From contig JAEUNO010000031.1 of the NCBI GenBank assembly GCA_016791045.1, positions 159,470 through 223,469 on the forward strand: DNA of 64,000 nucleotides, written 5' to 3'. The translations under genes were made by a program, and so were the position numbers. Under the pieces are notes generated by a model that saw nothing but the letters and a program-made list of their open reading frames with translations, did no database searches and was not told the DNA's origin. This document shows, piece after piece, positions 44,705-54,783 of the stretch; position 1 is the first letter of the stretch; each line of letters opens with the position of its first letter. This DNA comes from Methyloversatilis sp. (GTDB taxonomy: Bacteria; Pseudomonadota; Gammaproteobacteria; Burkholderiales; Rhodocyclaceae).

Positions 44705-44799
44705 GGTGTCTCCCAGTCGGGTCGGTTCAAAGTCAGGTATGCGAGTTTAGGGTTGCCCAAGTCCGAGCACAAGGCAAAGCGTGCAGGCACAAAGGCCCC

Positions 44800-46167
44800 T
44801 CAAGTGCGGGGTCTTTCGTCGGCGGCAGCCGGGAGGTCGACGCGATCGACCGTCACGCCGGCCGCGCCGCGCCCGAGCTGCAGTTCAAGCGCCTGTCCGG
44901 CCGACAGCATCGCCGCGTCGCGAACGATGCGGCCTTCGCCGTCACGCACGATGGAAAAGCCGCGTGCCAGCACGGCCGCCGGATCGAGCTGCGCCAGTTG
45001 GGCCGTATTGAGACCGCTGCGGTGGCGCGCGGTTTCAAGCAGCCAGCGCGCCGAGTTGCGCAGCCGCTCGGTCAGCCGCAGCAACGCGACCTGACGACGC
45101 GCGAGATCAGGGCGTCTGTCGTGCAGTCGCTGGGCCAGGGCGTCGGCATGACGGCGCTGCTGCGCCAGGCTGACATCGCCGGCGCGGCGCATGCGGGCGT
45201 GCAGCGCGTGCAGCCGCTCGCCCGCCCGCGTCAGCTGTCGTGCCGGCGCATGCAGCCGCGACGACAGGTCGTCCAGCCGCTGGCCGCGCCGCTCGACGCG
45301 GGCGCGCATGGCCCGGGCGAGCCGCCGCGCCAGTCCGACCAGCCGTGCAGCCGCCTCGACATGGCCGGCGCTGACCAGTTCGGCGGCGGCGGTCGGCGTG
45401 GCGGCACGGACGTCCGCCACGAAGTCGGCAATCGAAAAATCCGTTTCGTGGCCGACCCCGGTCACCACCGGCATCGGGCACGCGGCAATGGCGCGCGCCA
45501 CCGCCTCGTCATTGAAGGCGGCCAGGTCTTCCGCCGAACCGCCGCCGCGTACCAGCAGCACGGCGTCGCAGCCAAGGACCCCGGCCCGCGTGACGGCGGC
45601 GGCAATCTGCGCCGGCGCCTCTGCGCCCTGCACCAGACAGGGCAGCACAGTCACTTCGACATGTCGGGCGCGCCGCGCCAGCGTGATCAGCACGTCGCGC
45701 AATGCAGCCCCCGACGGCGAGGTGACCACAGCCAGCCGGGCAGGCAGCACCGGCAGCGGCCGCTTGCGCGCAGCGTCGAACAGGCCTTCCTGCTCCAGCT
45801 TGGCCTTCAGTCGCAGAAAGGCGTCGTGCAGGGCACCCGGGCCGGCCGGTCGCATCGCATCGACGGTCAGCTGGAAGTCACCGCGCGCCTCGTACAGCGA
45901 CACCTGGGCGCGCACCTCGACGCGCAGTCCGGCGCGCACCTCGAACGGCAGCAGCTGGCTGCGGTTGCGGAACATGACACAGCGCACCTGCGCCAGCTCG
46001 TCCTTCAGCGAAAAGTAGAGGTGCCCCGACGCAGCGCGCGTCACACCCGACAACTCGCCGCTGACCCACAGCACCGGAAAGCTGCGCTCCAGCGTCAGGC
46101 GGGCGCGTCGCACCAGTTCGGAGACCGGCATGCCGGGGCCGCCCGACATCGGTGATTCAGGGACCAT
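44800..46167 (-). CDS. xseA: Exodeoxyribonuclease VII large subunit
   Basis: 455 residues with N-terminal OB-fold (LVRRARLTLERSFPVLWVSGELSGV), catalytic core (VVTSPSGAALRDVLITLARR, VLVRGGGSAEDLAAFNDE, TGVGHETDFSIADFVADVRA, PTAAAE) and a coiled-coil tail. It degrades single-stranded DNA with XseB. ATG 46167 gives a short N-terminal extension (MVPESPMSGGPGM) that may not be translated; internal Mets at residues 7 and 13 are alternatives. Confidence 0.92.
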   Translation of the reverse strand: MVPESPMSGGPGMPVSELVRRARLTLERSFPVLWVSGELSGVTRAASGHLYFSLKDELAQVRCVMFRNRSQLLPFEVRAGLRVEVRAQVSLYEARGDFQLTVDAMRPAGPGALHDAFLRLKAKLEQEGLFDAARKRPLPVLPARLAVVTSPSGAALRDVLITLARRARHVEVTVLPCLVQGAEAPAQIAAAVTRAGVLGCDAVLLVRGGGSAEDLAAFNDEAVARAIAACPMPVVTGVGHETDFSIADFVADVRAATPTAAAELVSAGHVEAAARLVGLARRLARAMRARVERRGQRLDDLSSRLHAPARQLTRAGERLHALHARMRRAGDVSLAQQRRHADALAQRLHDRRPDLARRQVALLRLTERLRNSARWLLETARHRSGLNTAQLAQLDPAAVLARGFSIVRDGEGRIVRDAAMLSAGQALELQLGRGAAGVTVDRVDLPAAADERPRT

Positions 46168-46268
46168 CGTTCACCACGTTGTCATCGAAGCTTAATTTTT
46201 GATCGCCGCAAGAAAAACGCCTGTACCGACCGCGATTCGTCGCCGTCATCCAGCCGCTACCCACACGG

Positions 46269-46291
46269 TTATCCACAAGTTCTGTGGATAA
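46269..46291. promoter_or_regulatory. Inverted pair of consensus DnaA boxes
   Basis: TTATCCACA (46269-46277), 5 nt, TGTGGATAA (46283-46291): two perfect R1-type DnaA boxes facing each other, forming a 23-bp interrupted palindrome in the 227-nt gap between xseA and the second exbB. An AT-rich patch (AATTTTTGAT) is at about 46193-46202. It may be a DnaA-controlled promoter or a DnaA-titration site. A purely hairpin role is also possible, but there is no T run. Confidence 0.65.
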
Positions 46292-46394
46292 CCTCGTCAG
46301 GCTTCATGCTGCGGCGCGCAACAACATCGGGTCAGGGTTGCCCCGGCCGGTGTCGCAGGCTACAGTTCGCCGCTTGCTGACGAGGGGAGCGCAC

Positions 46395-47006
46395 GTGTTT
46401 GACATCATCCAGGCGGCCGGTTGGCCCATCTGGCCGCTGATCGCGGCGTCCATCATTGCCCTGGCGCTGATTTTCGAACGTCTGGCAAGCCTGCGACGCA
46501 GCAAGGTGGTGCCGCCGGCGTTGCTCGATTCCGTGCTGGTCGACCTCAAGGGTGGCCTGCCGAATCCCGACATGATACGCCGCGTCGCCGCCCATTCGCC
46601 GCTCGGCCGCGTGCTCGCGGCGGGCCTGCGCAATGTGCGCAATCCGCGTGAAATCATGAAGGAAGCGATCGAGGAGGAGGGGCGTTCGGTGGTGCATCAC
46701 CTGGAGCGCTATCTGACGACGCTGGGCACGATCGCTGCAGCAGCCCCGCTGATGGGACTGTTCGGAACGGTCGTCGGCATGATCGAAATCTTCGGTTCGC
46801 AGACGGCGACCGGCAGCAATCCGCAACAGCTTGCCAGCGGCATTTCGATTGCGCTCTACAACACCGGCTTCGGTCTGCTGGTGGCGATTCCGGCATTGAT
46901 CTTCCATCGCTACTTCCGTGGCCTGGTCGACGATTTCGTGGTCGAGATGGAGCAGCTCGCGATCAAGCTGGTCGAAGTCGTCCATGGCGAGCGTTCGGCA
47001 GGTTAG
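46395..47006 (+). CDS. ExbB/TolQ-family proton channel protein (second copy)
   Basis: 203 residues with three membrane helices; AAPLMGLFGTVVGMIEIFG and ALYNTGFGLLVAIPALIFHRYF are the MotA/TolQ/ExbB signatures. GTG 46395 follows GAGGGGAG at 7-nt spacing and gives a canonical N-terminus (FDIIQAAGWPIWPLI); earlier frame extends into the DnaA-box region. It pairs with the exbD-like gene 9 nt on. Its location before lpxK links it to envelope assembly rather than iron uptake. Confidence 0.87.
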   Translation: MFDIIQAAGWPIWPLIAASIIALALIFERLASLRRSKVVPPALLDSVLVDLKGGLPNPDMIRRVAAHSPLGRVLAAGLRNVRNPREIMKEAIEEEGRSVVHHLERYLTTLGTIAAAAPLMGLFGTVVGMIEIFGSQTATGSNPQQLASGISIALYNTGFGLLVAIPALIFHRYFRGLVDDFVVEMEQLAIKLVEVVHGERSAG

Positions 47007-47015
47007 GGCGCGCAG

Positions 47016-47444
47016 ATGAATTTCCGACGCGGACGCGCACGCGAAGAGCTGGAAATCAATCTGATTCCATTGATCGACGTGCTGCTGGTCATCCTCATCT
47101 TCCTGATGGTGACCACGACCTACTCGAAAACCGCCGGCCTCGAAATCACGCTGCCCAGTGCGCAGGCGCCGGAGGCCGAGCCGGTAGCCCGCGAGATCAA
47201 CGTGATGATCACCGCCCGCGGCGACATCCTGGTCGATCGCCAGCCGGTGCCTGCCGGTGACATCGAGCGGCTGCGCAGTGCGCTGGCGGGCGCTGCGTCG
47301 GGCAAGGAAGATCCGGTGGTGATCATTTCGTCCGACCGCGACGCACGGCTGCAGTCATCGATCGATGTCATGCAGGCTGCACAGAAGGCCGGCATCGCCG
47401 GCATTTCCTTCGCCACCCAGTCCGACGCGCCGGCCGGTCGATGA
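47016..47444 (+). CDS. ExbD/TolR-family protein (second copy)
   Basis: 142 residues: one membrane helix (NLIPLIDVLLVILIFLM with conserved Asp) and a periplasmic domain. Partner of the preceding ExbB-like protein. Overlaps lpxK by four bases (ATGA). No tonB or tolA gene accompanies it. Confidence 0.88.
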   Translation: MNFRRGRAREELEINLIPLIDVLLVILIFLMVTTTYSKTAGLEITLPSAQAPEAEPVAREINVMITARGDILVDRQPVPAGDIERLRSALAGAASGKEDPVVIISSDRDARLQSSIDVMQAAQKAGIAGISFATQSDAPAGR

Positions 47445-48457
47445 GTGCAGCGCGGGCGCTGCCCGAAGCCTGGCAACGGCGCGGTTGGCTGGCCTGGCTG
47501 CTGTGGCCGCTGTCGCTGCCGTACCGTCTGGTCACCGCGCTGCGCCGCGCCGCTTTCCGAACGGGCATATTGCGCGTCGACCGGCTGCCGGTGCCGGTGG
47601 TGGTCATCGGCAACATCATCGCCGGCGGCGCCGGCAAGACCCCGCTCACCCTCTACCTGGCGCGTGCCCTGACCGCGCGCGGCCATCGTCCGCTCATCGT
47701 GTCGCGCGGTTACGGCGGGACGGTGCAGGGGGTGCGCGAGGTCGCGGCGGAGGATGACCCGGCGCTGTGCGGCGACGAAGCCCTGTTGCTGGCGCGGCGC
47801 AGCGGCGTGCCGGTATGGGTCGGACGTCGCCGTGCGGAGGTCGCCCGCGCGGCACTTGCGCGTCATCCGCAGTGCGACGTCGTGCTGTGCGACGATGGTC
47901 TGCAGCATTACGCACTGGCGCGCGACATCGAGATCGCGGTGTTCGACCGGCGCGGCGTCATGAACGGATTTCATCTGCCGGCCGGCCCGTTGCGCGAGCC
48001 GCCGTCGCGCCTGGCAGCGGTGTTTGCGCAGGTGCTCAATGGCACGCCGGACACGCCGCTGACCGGCCCGCCGCGTTTTTCGATGCGTCTGCGCGGCGAA
48101 CGCTTTCACCGGCTCGACCATCCCGGCGACCGCGCAGGCGTCGCCGACCTGCAGGGTCTGCGCCTGCATGCCGTGGCCGGCATCGGCGAGCCGGCGCGCT
48201 TCTTCGACCACCTGCGCACGCTCGGACTGGTGTTCGTTGCGCATCCGTTTCCGGATCATCACGCGTATTCGGCTCGGGACCTGACGTTTCAGGACTGCGA
48301 TGCCTTGCTGCTGACCGAGAAGGACGCGGTAAAATGTCACGGATTGTCGGACACCCCTGTGTGGGTATTGCCGGTCGAGGCACACCTCGATCCTGATCTG
48401 GCGGGCCGGGTATCCGACCGCCTTGCGGAGCTGAAGCATGGACCCCCGACTACTTGA
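47441..48457 (+). CDS. lpxK: Tetraacyldisaccharide 4'-kinase
   Basis: 338 residues with an N-terminal amphipathic/hydrophobic helix and a Walker A-like [12 protein letters not shown] motif, then RGYGG and [15 protein letters not shown], all typical of LpxK. It phosphorylates the lipid A precursor at the inner membrane. Translationally coupled to the upstream exbD-like gene; its 3' end overlaps the ycaR-like gene by 20 nt. Confidence 0.93.
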   Translation: MSAARALPEAWQRRGWLAWLLWPLSLPYRLVTALRRAAFRTGILRVDRLPVPVVVIGNIIAGGAGKTPLTLYLARALTARGHRPLIVSRGYGGTVQGVREVAAEDDPALCGDEALLLARRSGVPVWVGRRRAEVARAALARHPQCDVVLCDDGLQHYALARDIEIAVFDRRGVMNGFHLPAGPLREPPSRLAAVFAQVLNGTPDTPLTGPPRFSMRLRGERFHRLDHPGDRAGVADLQGLRLHAVAGIGEPARFFDHLRTLGLVFVAHPFPDHHAYSARDLTFQDCDALLLTEKDAVKCHGLSDTPVWVLPVEAHLDPDLAGRVSDRLAELKHGPPTT

Positions 48458-48659
48458 AATTCTCGTCTGCCCGGTCACCAAGGGACCGCTGGTGCTCGAC
48501 CGCGCGCGCAACGAGCTGCAGTGCAAGGCAAGCCGCCTCGCGTACCCGATCCGCGATGGCATTCCGGTGATGCTGGAAGACGAGGCGCGCGAAATGTCCG
48601 AGGCCGAAGTGGCCGCCTTGCGCGATGCCACGCCGGGTCGCGGTGCAACGTCCATCTGA
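48438..48659 (+). CDS. Trm112/YcaR-family small protein
   Basis: 73 residues: [14 protein letters not shown] and [19 protein letters not shown] identify the Trm112/YcaR family. The usual four-Cys zinc site is partly lost (CPV and LQCKA remain). YcaR sits between lpxK and kdsB in E. coli as here. Function in LPS context unknown; eukaryotic Trm112 activates methyltransferases. Confidence 0.88.
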   Translation: MDPRLLEILVCPVTKGPLVLDRARNELQCKASRLAYPIRDGIPVMLEDEAREMSEAEVAALRDATPGRGATSI

Positions 48660-48669
48660 GGCGCCCATC

Positions 48670-49434
48670 ATGTTCAAGGTGGTGATTCCCGCCCGCTTCG
48701 CCTCGACCCGCCTGCCCGGCAAACCGCTGCTCGACATCGGTGGCCTGCCGATGGTGGTGCGTGTCGCGCAGCAGGCGGCGCGCAGCGGCGCCGACGCGCT
48801 GGCGGTGGCGACCGATCATGAAGGCATCGCGGCTGCGGTCACCGCGCACGGTTTCCAGGCAGTGATGACGCGCAGCGACCATTCGACCGGCACCGATCGC
48901 ATCGCCGAAGTCGCGGAGCACATGGGCTGGTCACCCGGTACCGTGGTGGTCAATGTGCAGGGCGACGAGCCGCTGATCGATCCGGACCTGATCCGCGCTG
49001 TCGCGCTGGCGCTCGATCAGGATCCGGAATCGTCGATCGCGACCGCCAGCAGCGCCATCACCGTGGCTGCAGACTTCTTCAACCCCGGCGTGGTGAAGGT
49101 GGTGTGCGATGCGCAGGGCCGCGCGATGTACTTCTCGCGCGCCCCGATCCCCTGGGCGCGCGACGATTTTGCGGTCTCCCGCGACGCGCTACCACCCGGT
49201 CTGGATGCGCAGCGCCACATCGGCATCTACGCCTACCGGGTGCGCTTCCTGCAGAAGAACGCGCGCCTCGCGCCGGCGGCGATCGAACAGTGCGAAGCGC
49301 TGGAACAGCTGCGCGCGCTGTGGCATGGCCACCGCATACGGGTCGTCGGCAATGTCGCCATGCCGCACGCCGGCGTCGATACCGAAGAGGATCTTGCGCG
49401 CATGCGGGCGCTGTTCGCGAGCGACGCTGCGTGA
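48670..49434 (+). CDS. kdsB: CMP-KDO synthetase
   Basis: 254 residues; [32 protein letters not shown] and [12 protein letters not shown] are KdsB signatures. It activates 3-deoxy-D-manno-octulosonate with CTP for lipid A-core assembly in the cytoplasm. ATG 48670 was chosen for the family N-terminus. Eleven nt after the ycaR-like gene. Confidence 0.93.
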   Translation: MFKVVIPARFASTRLPGKPLLDIGGLPMVVRVAQQAARSGADALAVATDHEGIAAAVTAHGFQAVMTRSDHSTGTDRIAEVAEHMGWSPGTVVVNVQGDEPLIDPDLIRAVALALDQDPESSIATASSAITVAADFFNPGVVKVVCDAQGRAMYFSRAPIPWARDDFAVSRDALPPGLDAQRHIGIYAYRVRFLQKNARLAPAAIEQCEALEQLRALWHGHRIRVVGNVAMPHAGVDTEEDLARMRALFASDAA

Positions 49435-49486
49435 CGCACTGCGGTTTGACCGCGCCGCGCATTGGCGGTAAGTTCGCGCCCGCTGA

Positions 49487-50230
<744 letters not shown>

Positions 50231-50235
50231 CACTG

Positions 50236-51492
50236 ATGCCTGCAAACCTGTTCTACGCGCAGTCCGGTGGCGTCACCGCGGTCATCAACGCCACCGCCTG
50301 CGGTGTCATCCAGGCGGCACGCGAGCAGGGCGGTCGCATCGGCAAGGTGTTTGCCGGACGCAACGGCATCCTCGGCGCACTGCACGAAGACCTGATCGAT
50401 ACGTCGTTCGAAAGCGATGCCGCCATCGCCGCCCTGCGTCACACGCCGGGCGGCGCCTTCGGTTCCTGCCGCTACAAGCTGAAGGGGCTGGACGAAAGCC
50501 GCGCCCATTACGAGCGGCTGATCGAGGTGTTCCGCGCGCATGACATCCGCTACTTCCTGTACAACGGCGGCAACGACTCGATGGACACCGCCTGGAAGGT
50601 GTCGCAGATCGCCGAGCGTCTGAACTACCCGCTGGTGTGCGTCGGTGTGCCGAAGACGGTCGACAACGATCTGGTCGGCACCGACAACTGCCCCGGCTTC
50701 GGTTCGGTGGCGAAATATGTTGCCGTGTCGATGATGGAAGCCGGTCTCGATGTGGCGTCGATGGCGCGCACCTCGACGAAGATCTTCGTCATGGAAGTCA
50801 TGGGCCGGCACGCCGGCTGGATCACCGCGGCAGCCGGACTGGCGGCGCGCAATGCGGGCGAAGCGCCGCACCTGCTGCTGTTCCCCGAAATCCCCTTCGA
50901 TCAGGCCGCCTTCATGGCGCGTGTCGATGCCTGCGTGCGCGAGCACGATTTCTGCGCGATCGCCGTGTCGGAAGGCCTGCGCGGACCCGACGGCAAACTG
51001 CTGGCCGAGTCGGGCACGCGTGACGCGTTCGGCCACGCCCAGCTGGGCGGCGTCGGCCAGCAGGTGGCCGAATTGATCAAGGCGCAACTCGGTCACAAGT
51101 ATCACTGGGCGCTGCCCGACTACCTGCAGCGCAGCGGCCGCCACATCGCATCGGCGACCGATGCCGCCCAGGCGCATGCGCTGGGTCGCCGCGCGGTCGA
51201 GCTGGCGCTCGAAGGACGCAATGCCGTGATGCCGGCCATCGTGCGTACCGCCGACAGTCCCTACCAATGGGAAATCGGCGTCGCGCAGCTGGCGGACGTC
51301 GCCAACCACGAAAAGATGATGCCGCGAGATTTCATTTCCGACGACGGCTTCGGCATGACCGATGCCTGCCGGAGATACCTGCAGCCGCTGATTGCGGGCG
51401 AGGACTATCCGCCCTATGTCGACGGCCTGCCGGCCTACGTGAGTCTGAAGAACGAAAGTGTGGCGGCGGTGCTGCCCGCGTTCGGAGGCTGA
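50236..51492 (+). CDS. pfp: Pyrophosphate-dependent 6-phosphofructokinase
   Basis: 418 residues of the PFK family. Two residues mark PPi as phosphoryl donor: Asp114 in GGNDS (111-115), where ATP enzymes have Gly, and Lys140 in VPKTVDND, where ATP enzymes have Gly. The reaction fructose-6-P + PPi to fructose-1,6-P2 + Pi is reversible, and in methylotrophs such enzymes can also act on sedoheptulose phosphates. Next to adk (5 nt) and followed by the membrane pyrophosphatase. No ATP-PFK is in the window. Confidence 0.92.
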   Translation: MPANLFYAQSGGVTAVINATACGVIQAAREQGGRIGKVFAGRNGILGALHEDLIDTSFESDAAIAALRHTPGGAFGSCRYKLKGLDESRAHYERLIEVFRAHDIRYFLYNGGNDSMDTAWKVSQIAERLNYPLVCVGVPKTVDNDLVGTDNCPGFGSVAKYVAVSMMEAGLDVASMARTSTKIFVMEVMGRHAGWITAAAGLAARNAGEAPHLLLFPEIPFDQAAFMARVDACVREHDFCAIAVSEGLRGPDGKLLAESGTRDAFGHAQLGGVGQQVAELIKAQLGHKYHWALPDYLQRSGRHIASATDAAQAHALGRRAVELALEGRNAVMPAIVRTADSPYQWEIGVAQLADVANHEKMMPRDFISDDGFGMTDACRRYLQPLIAGEDYPPYVDGLPAYVSLKNESVAAVLPAFGG

Positions 51493-51663
51493 CACAGACC
51501 ACGTGCAACCGCTTGTTGCAGTCCGCTTTCCGGCGGGCTGCCGATTTACCAGGGCAGCGGCCGGGGAGGCGGCGCCCGGCGATCCACAAGATCGCTGCAG
51601 CTTTCGGATGTCCTGCTCACGCGGGGTGTCCATCTGGCGCAGTAAAACAAGGGGGGAGGGGTG

Positions 51664-53835
51664 ATGTTGTCGTCCGGTCTGATATTCGCACTCGTGTGTT
51701 CGGTGGTGGCCATCGCGTATGGCGCCGTATCCAGCAAGTGGATTCTTGCTCAACCCAGCGGCAATGAGCGCATGCGCGAAATTGCCGATGCCGTGCAGGT
51801 GGGCGCCCAGGCCTATCTGAACCGGCAGTACCGAACGATTGCCATCGTCGGCGTCATCCTCACCGTGGTCCTGTGGCTCACGCTCGGCACGTCGACCGCT
51901 GCCGGTTTCGTCATCGGCGCGGTGCTGTCGGGGGCGGCCGGCTACATCGGCATGAACGTGTCGGTGCGCGCCAACGTGCGTACGGCGGAAGCCGCGCGCA
52001 AGGGCATTTCCGAAGCGTTCGACGTCGCCTTCCGCGGCGGCGCCATCACCGGCATGCTGGTGGTCGGCATGGGTCTGCTGGGGGTGGCAGGCTATTACGC
52101 GATCCTGAAAGGCTCTGCCGCGCATGACGCGACGATCGACCAGATCATCCATCCGCTGATCGGCCTGGGCTTCGGTTCGTCGCTCATTTCGATCTTCGCG
52201 CGCCTCGGTGGCGGCATCTTCACCAAGGGCGCGGACGTCGGCGCCGACCTGGTGGGCAAGGTCGAAGCCGGCATCCCGGAAGACGACCCGCGCAACCCGG
52301 CGGTGATCGCCGACAACGTCGGTGACAACGTCGGCGACTGCGCAGGCATGGCGGCCGACCTGTTCGAAACCTATGCGGTGACCATCGTGGCCACCATGCT
52401 GCTCGGCTCGCTGCTGCTCAAGTCGAATGCCGAAGCGGCGGTCATCTACCCGCTGGCGCTGGGCGGCTTTTCGATCATCGCGTCCATCATCGGCTGCATC
52501 TTCGTCAAGGCGAAACCGGGTCAGAAGATCATGGGCGCGCTGTACCGCGGCCTCATCGTGGCCGGCGTGCTGGCGACCATCGCCTTCTATCCGCTGACCA
52601 CCGCGCTGATTCCCGACGACGCGCTGAATGCCGTCATGGGCATCGACGGTGGTGCGCAGATGCGGCTCTACTTCGCGGCACTGGTGGGCCTGGCGCTGAC
52701 CGGCCTGATGGTGGTGATCACCGAGTACTACACCAGTACCGAGTTCAAGCCGGTGCGCCACATCGCCGAAGCGTCGACCACCGGTCACGGCACCAACATC
52801 ATCGCCGGCCTCGGCGTGTCGATGAAGTCGTGCGCCTGGCCGGTGCTGTCGGTGTGCGCCGCGATCTGGGCCGCCTACACGCTGGGCGGTCTGTACGGCA
52901 TCGCCATCGCGGCGACGTCCATGCTCAGCATGTCCGGCATCATCGTGGCCCTCGATGCCTACGGTCCGATCACCGACAACGCCGGCGGCATCGCCGAAAT
53001 GTCCGATCTGCCCGCTTCGGTGCGTGCGGTGACCGATCCGCTGGATGCCGTGGGCAACACGACCAAGGCCGTCACCAAGGGCTATGCCATCGGCTCCGCC
53101 GGTCTGGCCGCACTGGTGCTGTTCGCCGACTACACGCACGCGCTCGAAGCGGTCGGTCACAGCGTCACCTTCGATCTGGCCAACCCGGCGGTCATCATCG
53201 GCCTGTTCATCGGTGGCCTGATCCCCTACCTGTTCGGCGCCATGGCGATGGAGGCGGTGGGTCGTTCGGCGGGTGCCGTGGTGGTCGAGGTGCGCCGCCA
53301 GTTCAAGGAAATCCCCGGCATCATGGAAGGCACGGCCAAGCCGGATTACTCGAAAGCGGTCGACATGCTGACCGTGGCGGCGATCAAGGAAATGATGATC
53401 CCGTCGCTGCTGCCGGTGCTGGTGCCGGTCATCGTGGCCTTCGGCATGGCTTTCCTGATGGGGCCGGAAGCCGGCGTGCAGGCGCTCGGCGGCCTGTTGA
53501 TGGGCACCATCGTGACCGGCCTGTTCGTCGCGATTTCCATGACCACCGGCGGCGGTGCGTGGGACAACGCGAAGAAGTACATCGAGGACGGTCACTTCGG
53601 TGGCAAGGGTTCCGAAGCGCACAAGGCCGCGGTGACCGGCGACACGGTGGGTGATCCGTACAAGGACACGGCCGGTCCGGCGGTCAATCCGCTGATCAAG
53701 ATCATCAACATCGTCGCGCTGCTGATCGTGCCGCTGCTGCCGTCGGCGACGGGTTCGGTGGTCAGTGCCGCCGAACCGACTGTAGCGGTGGCTCAGGTAC
53801 AGCAGGTTGCGCAGCAGGTCGAACAGGCCCGCTGA
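51664..53835 (+). CDS. hppA: Proton-pumping membrane pyrophosphatase, K+-independent
   Basis: 723 residues with about 16 membrane helices. It contains the catalytic [19 protein letters not shown] and [19 protein letters not shown] segments and a C-terminal [20 protein letters not shown]. Lys468 in GNTTKA marks the K+-independent class (K+-dependent forms have Ala there). It couples PPi hydrolysis, or synthesis, to proton movement across the inner membrane. ATG 51664 is preceded in frame by GTG 51661; GGGGGAGGG lies upstream. The C-terminal 30 residues (Val/Gln-rich) extend beyond the usual end. Confidence 0.94.
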   Translation: MLSSGLIFALVCSVVAIAYGAVSSKWILAQPSGNERMREIADAVQVGAQAYLNRQYRTIAIVGVILTVVLWLTLGTSTAAGFVIGAVLSGAAGYIGMNVSVRANVRTAEAARKGISEAFDVAFRGGAITGMLVVGMGLLGVAGYYAILKGSAAHDATIDQIIHPLIGLGFGSSLISIFARLGGGIFTKGADVGADLVGKVEAGIPEDDPRNPAVIADNVGDNVGDCAGMAADLFETYAVTIVATMLLGSLLLKSNAEAAVIYPLALGGFSIIASIIGCIFVKAKPGQKIMGALYRGLIVAGVLATIAFYPLTTALIPDDALNAVMGIDGGAQMRLYFAALVGLALTGLMVVITEYYTSTEFKPVRHIAEASTTGHGTNIIAGLGVSMKSCAWPVLSVCAAIWAAYTLGGLYGIAIAATSMLSMSGIIVALDAYGPITDNAGGIAEMSDLPASVRAVTDPLDAVGNTTKAVTKGYAIGSAGLAALVLFADYTHALEAVGHSVTFDLANPAVIIGLFIGGLIPYLFGAMAMEAVGRSAGAVVVEVRRQFKEIPGIMEGTAKPDYSKAVDMLTVAAIKEMMIPSLLPVLVPVIVAFGMAFLMGPEAGVQALGGLLMGTIVTGLFVAISMTTGGGAWDNAKKYIEDGHFGGKGSEAHKAAVTGDTVGDPYKDTAGPAVNPLIKIINIVALLIVPLLPSATGSVVSAAEPTVAVAQVQQVAQQVEQAR

Positions 53836-53850
53836 GCATTCAGTGAGCTG

Positions 53851-53889
53851 AAAAGGCCGTGCCGGAGTTCCGGCACGGCCTTTTCTTTT
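53851..53889 (+). terminator. Strong rho-independent terminator after hppA
   Basis: GGCCGTGCCGG, four-nt loop AGTT, CCGGCACGGCC, flanked by AAAA on the left and TTTTCTTTT on the right. It ends the adk-pfp-hppA unit and could also act in the other direction. Confidence 0.93.
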
Positions 53890-53994
53890 GGTTCATTCCG
53901 GTCCTTGGTCAGCCTTGATTCCGGGCGCATCCACATACGATCGAGTCGTTTTCACCGGAAGTACTTGTCGGCTGACTTGCACGTGACGACCTGA

Positions 53995-54126
53995 GTACGT
54001 TCGTCTCGCAGCCGGCGGACTTCCGGAAAACGGACATGGCTTGAGTGTTCTTGTCGCATCATTTCCGCCCGCAAGGCCAATCAGAGGGAAGTTCGACGCT
54101 ATGAAGACAATACGAGTGACGATTGA
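53995..54126 (+). pseudogene. Remnant of a BrnT-like toxin gene
   Basis: An open frame ends TGA at 54124-54126; its last residues RIISARKANQREVRRYED match the highly typical C-terminus of BrnT toxins (RIISAR-x-A-x-x-x-E...YE). Upstream, the expected preceding strand appears only in another frame (GLSVLV near 54030-54055), and a stop at 53992-53994 blocks the frame, so the N-terminal two thirds are missing or frameshifted. It overlaps the start of the HTH gene at 54101, as toxin genes do. Similarity judged by eye. Confidence 0.6.
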
Positions 54127-54436
54127 CCCTGCCCAGTCTGAGTCGCTGAAGCAGGGGCGCATCGATGCCGAGCGGGTGGATGCAACAACCGAGGACGACA
54201 TCGCTGCGCAGGCTGCGGTCGACGACGCGCTGTCTCGGCAGGATGCCGGCAGGTTTGTCCGCCGCGTGCGCAAACGTCTCGGGCTGAGCCAGGCCGAATT
54301 CTCCGCGAGCATCAATGTGCCGCTCGAAACGATAAGAAACTGGGAGCAAGGCAAGCGCAGCCCCACCGGAGCGGCGAAGGCCTTGCTGAAGGTGCTCGAC
54401 AAGGCGCCGGAGGCCGCGCTGGCGGCGTTGAGCTGA
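54101..54436 (+). CDS. HTH (XRE-type) antitoxin-like regulator
   Basis: 111 residues: about 50 N-terminal residues (TIDPAQSESLKQGRIDAERVD), then a helix-turn-helix VRRVRKRLGLSQAEFSASINVPLETIRNWEQGKRSPTGAA typical of HigA/NadS/BrnA-like antitoxins. The end is a short Ala-rich helix. ATG 54101 follows AGAGGGAAG. The overlapping remnant of a BrnT-type toxin implies a former toxin-antitoxin pair whose toxin is lost. Confidence 0.78.
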   Translation: MKTIRVTIDPAQSESLKQGRIDAERVDATTEDDIAAQAAVDDALSRQDAGRFVRRVRKRLGLSQAEFSASINVPLETIRNWEQGKRSPTGAAKALLKVLDKAPEAALAALS

Positions 54437-54783
54437 TCGTCAGTACCCGCCGTTCGAGCCGGATTCAGGAGGCGGGGCCGCTCAGGTCGGGCAGGCTTGC
54501 GGCCCGATGCACCGTTGCCGCTTCATGCGCACCTGACCGGGCATTTGCGCTTGCGCATTCTTGATGTCACCTGGCCGCCGCACAGCCGGATAGGCCCAAG
54601 GCCTTCCAGGCGTCGCGTTGCTCGACAGCTTCGGTGAGGCTTTCCCGGATAAGGTGTCCGGCATCGCATCCCGCATGATGGCGAAGTGGTTGGCCCTGGT
54701 TTGTCTGGCGCCTTCCAGTCTGCCAGCCTCCGAACCGCCAACCCCTGCTTCTCCCCGGTTCGCGTGATGATTTTCGGATGCGT
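54437..54783. other. Region with possible coding remnant
   Basis: About 350 nt. On the minus strand two adjacent frames each look protein-like (ANHFAIMRDAMPDTL, then, after a frame shift, IRESLTEAVEQRDAWKALG ending at about 54578), suggesting the decayed C-terminus of an unknown gene. There is no intact start or recognisable domain. Nothing else was seen. Confidence 0.35.

Noticed and set aside
46269-46291. Replication origin
   Set aside because: Only two DnaA boxes and no dnaA, dnaN, gidA or parAB genes nearby; a regulatory or titration site is more likely.
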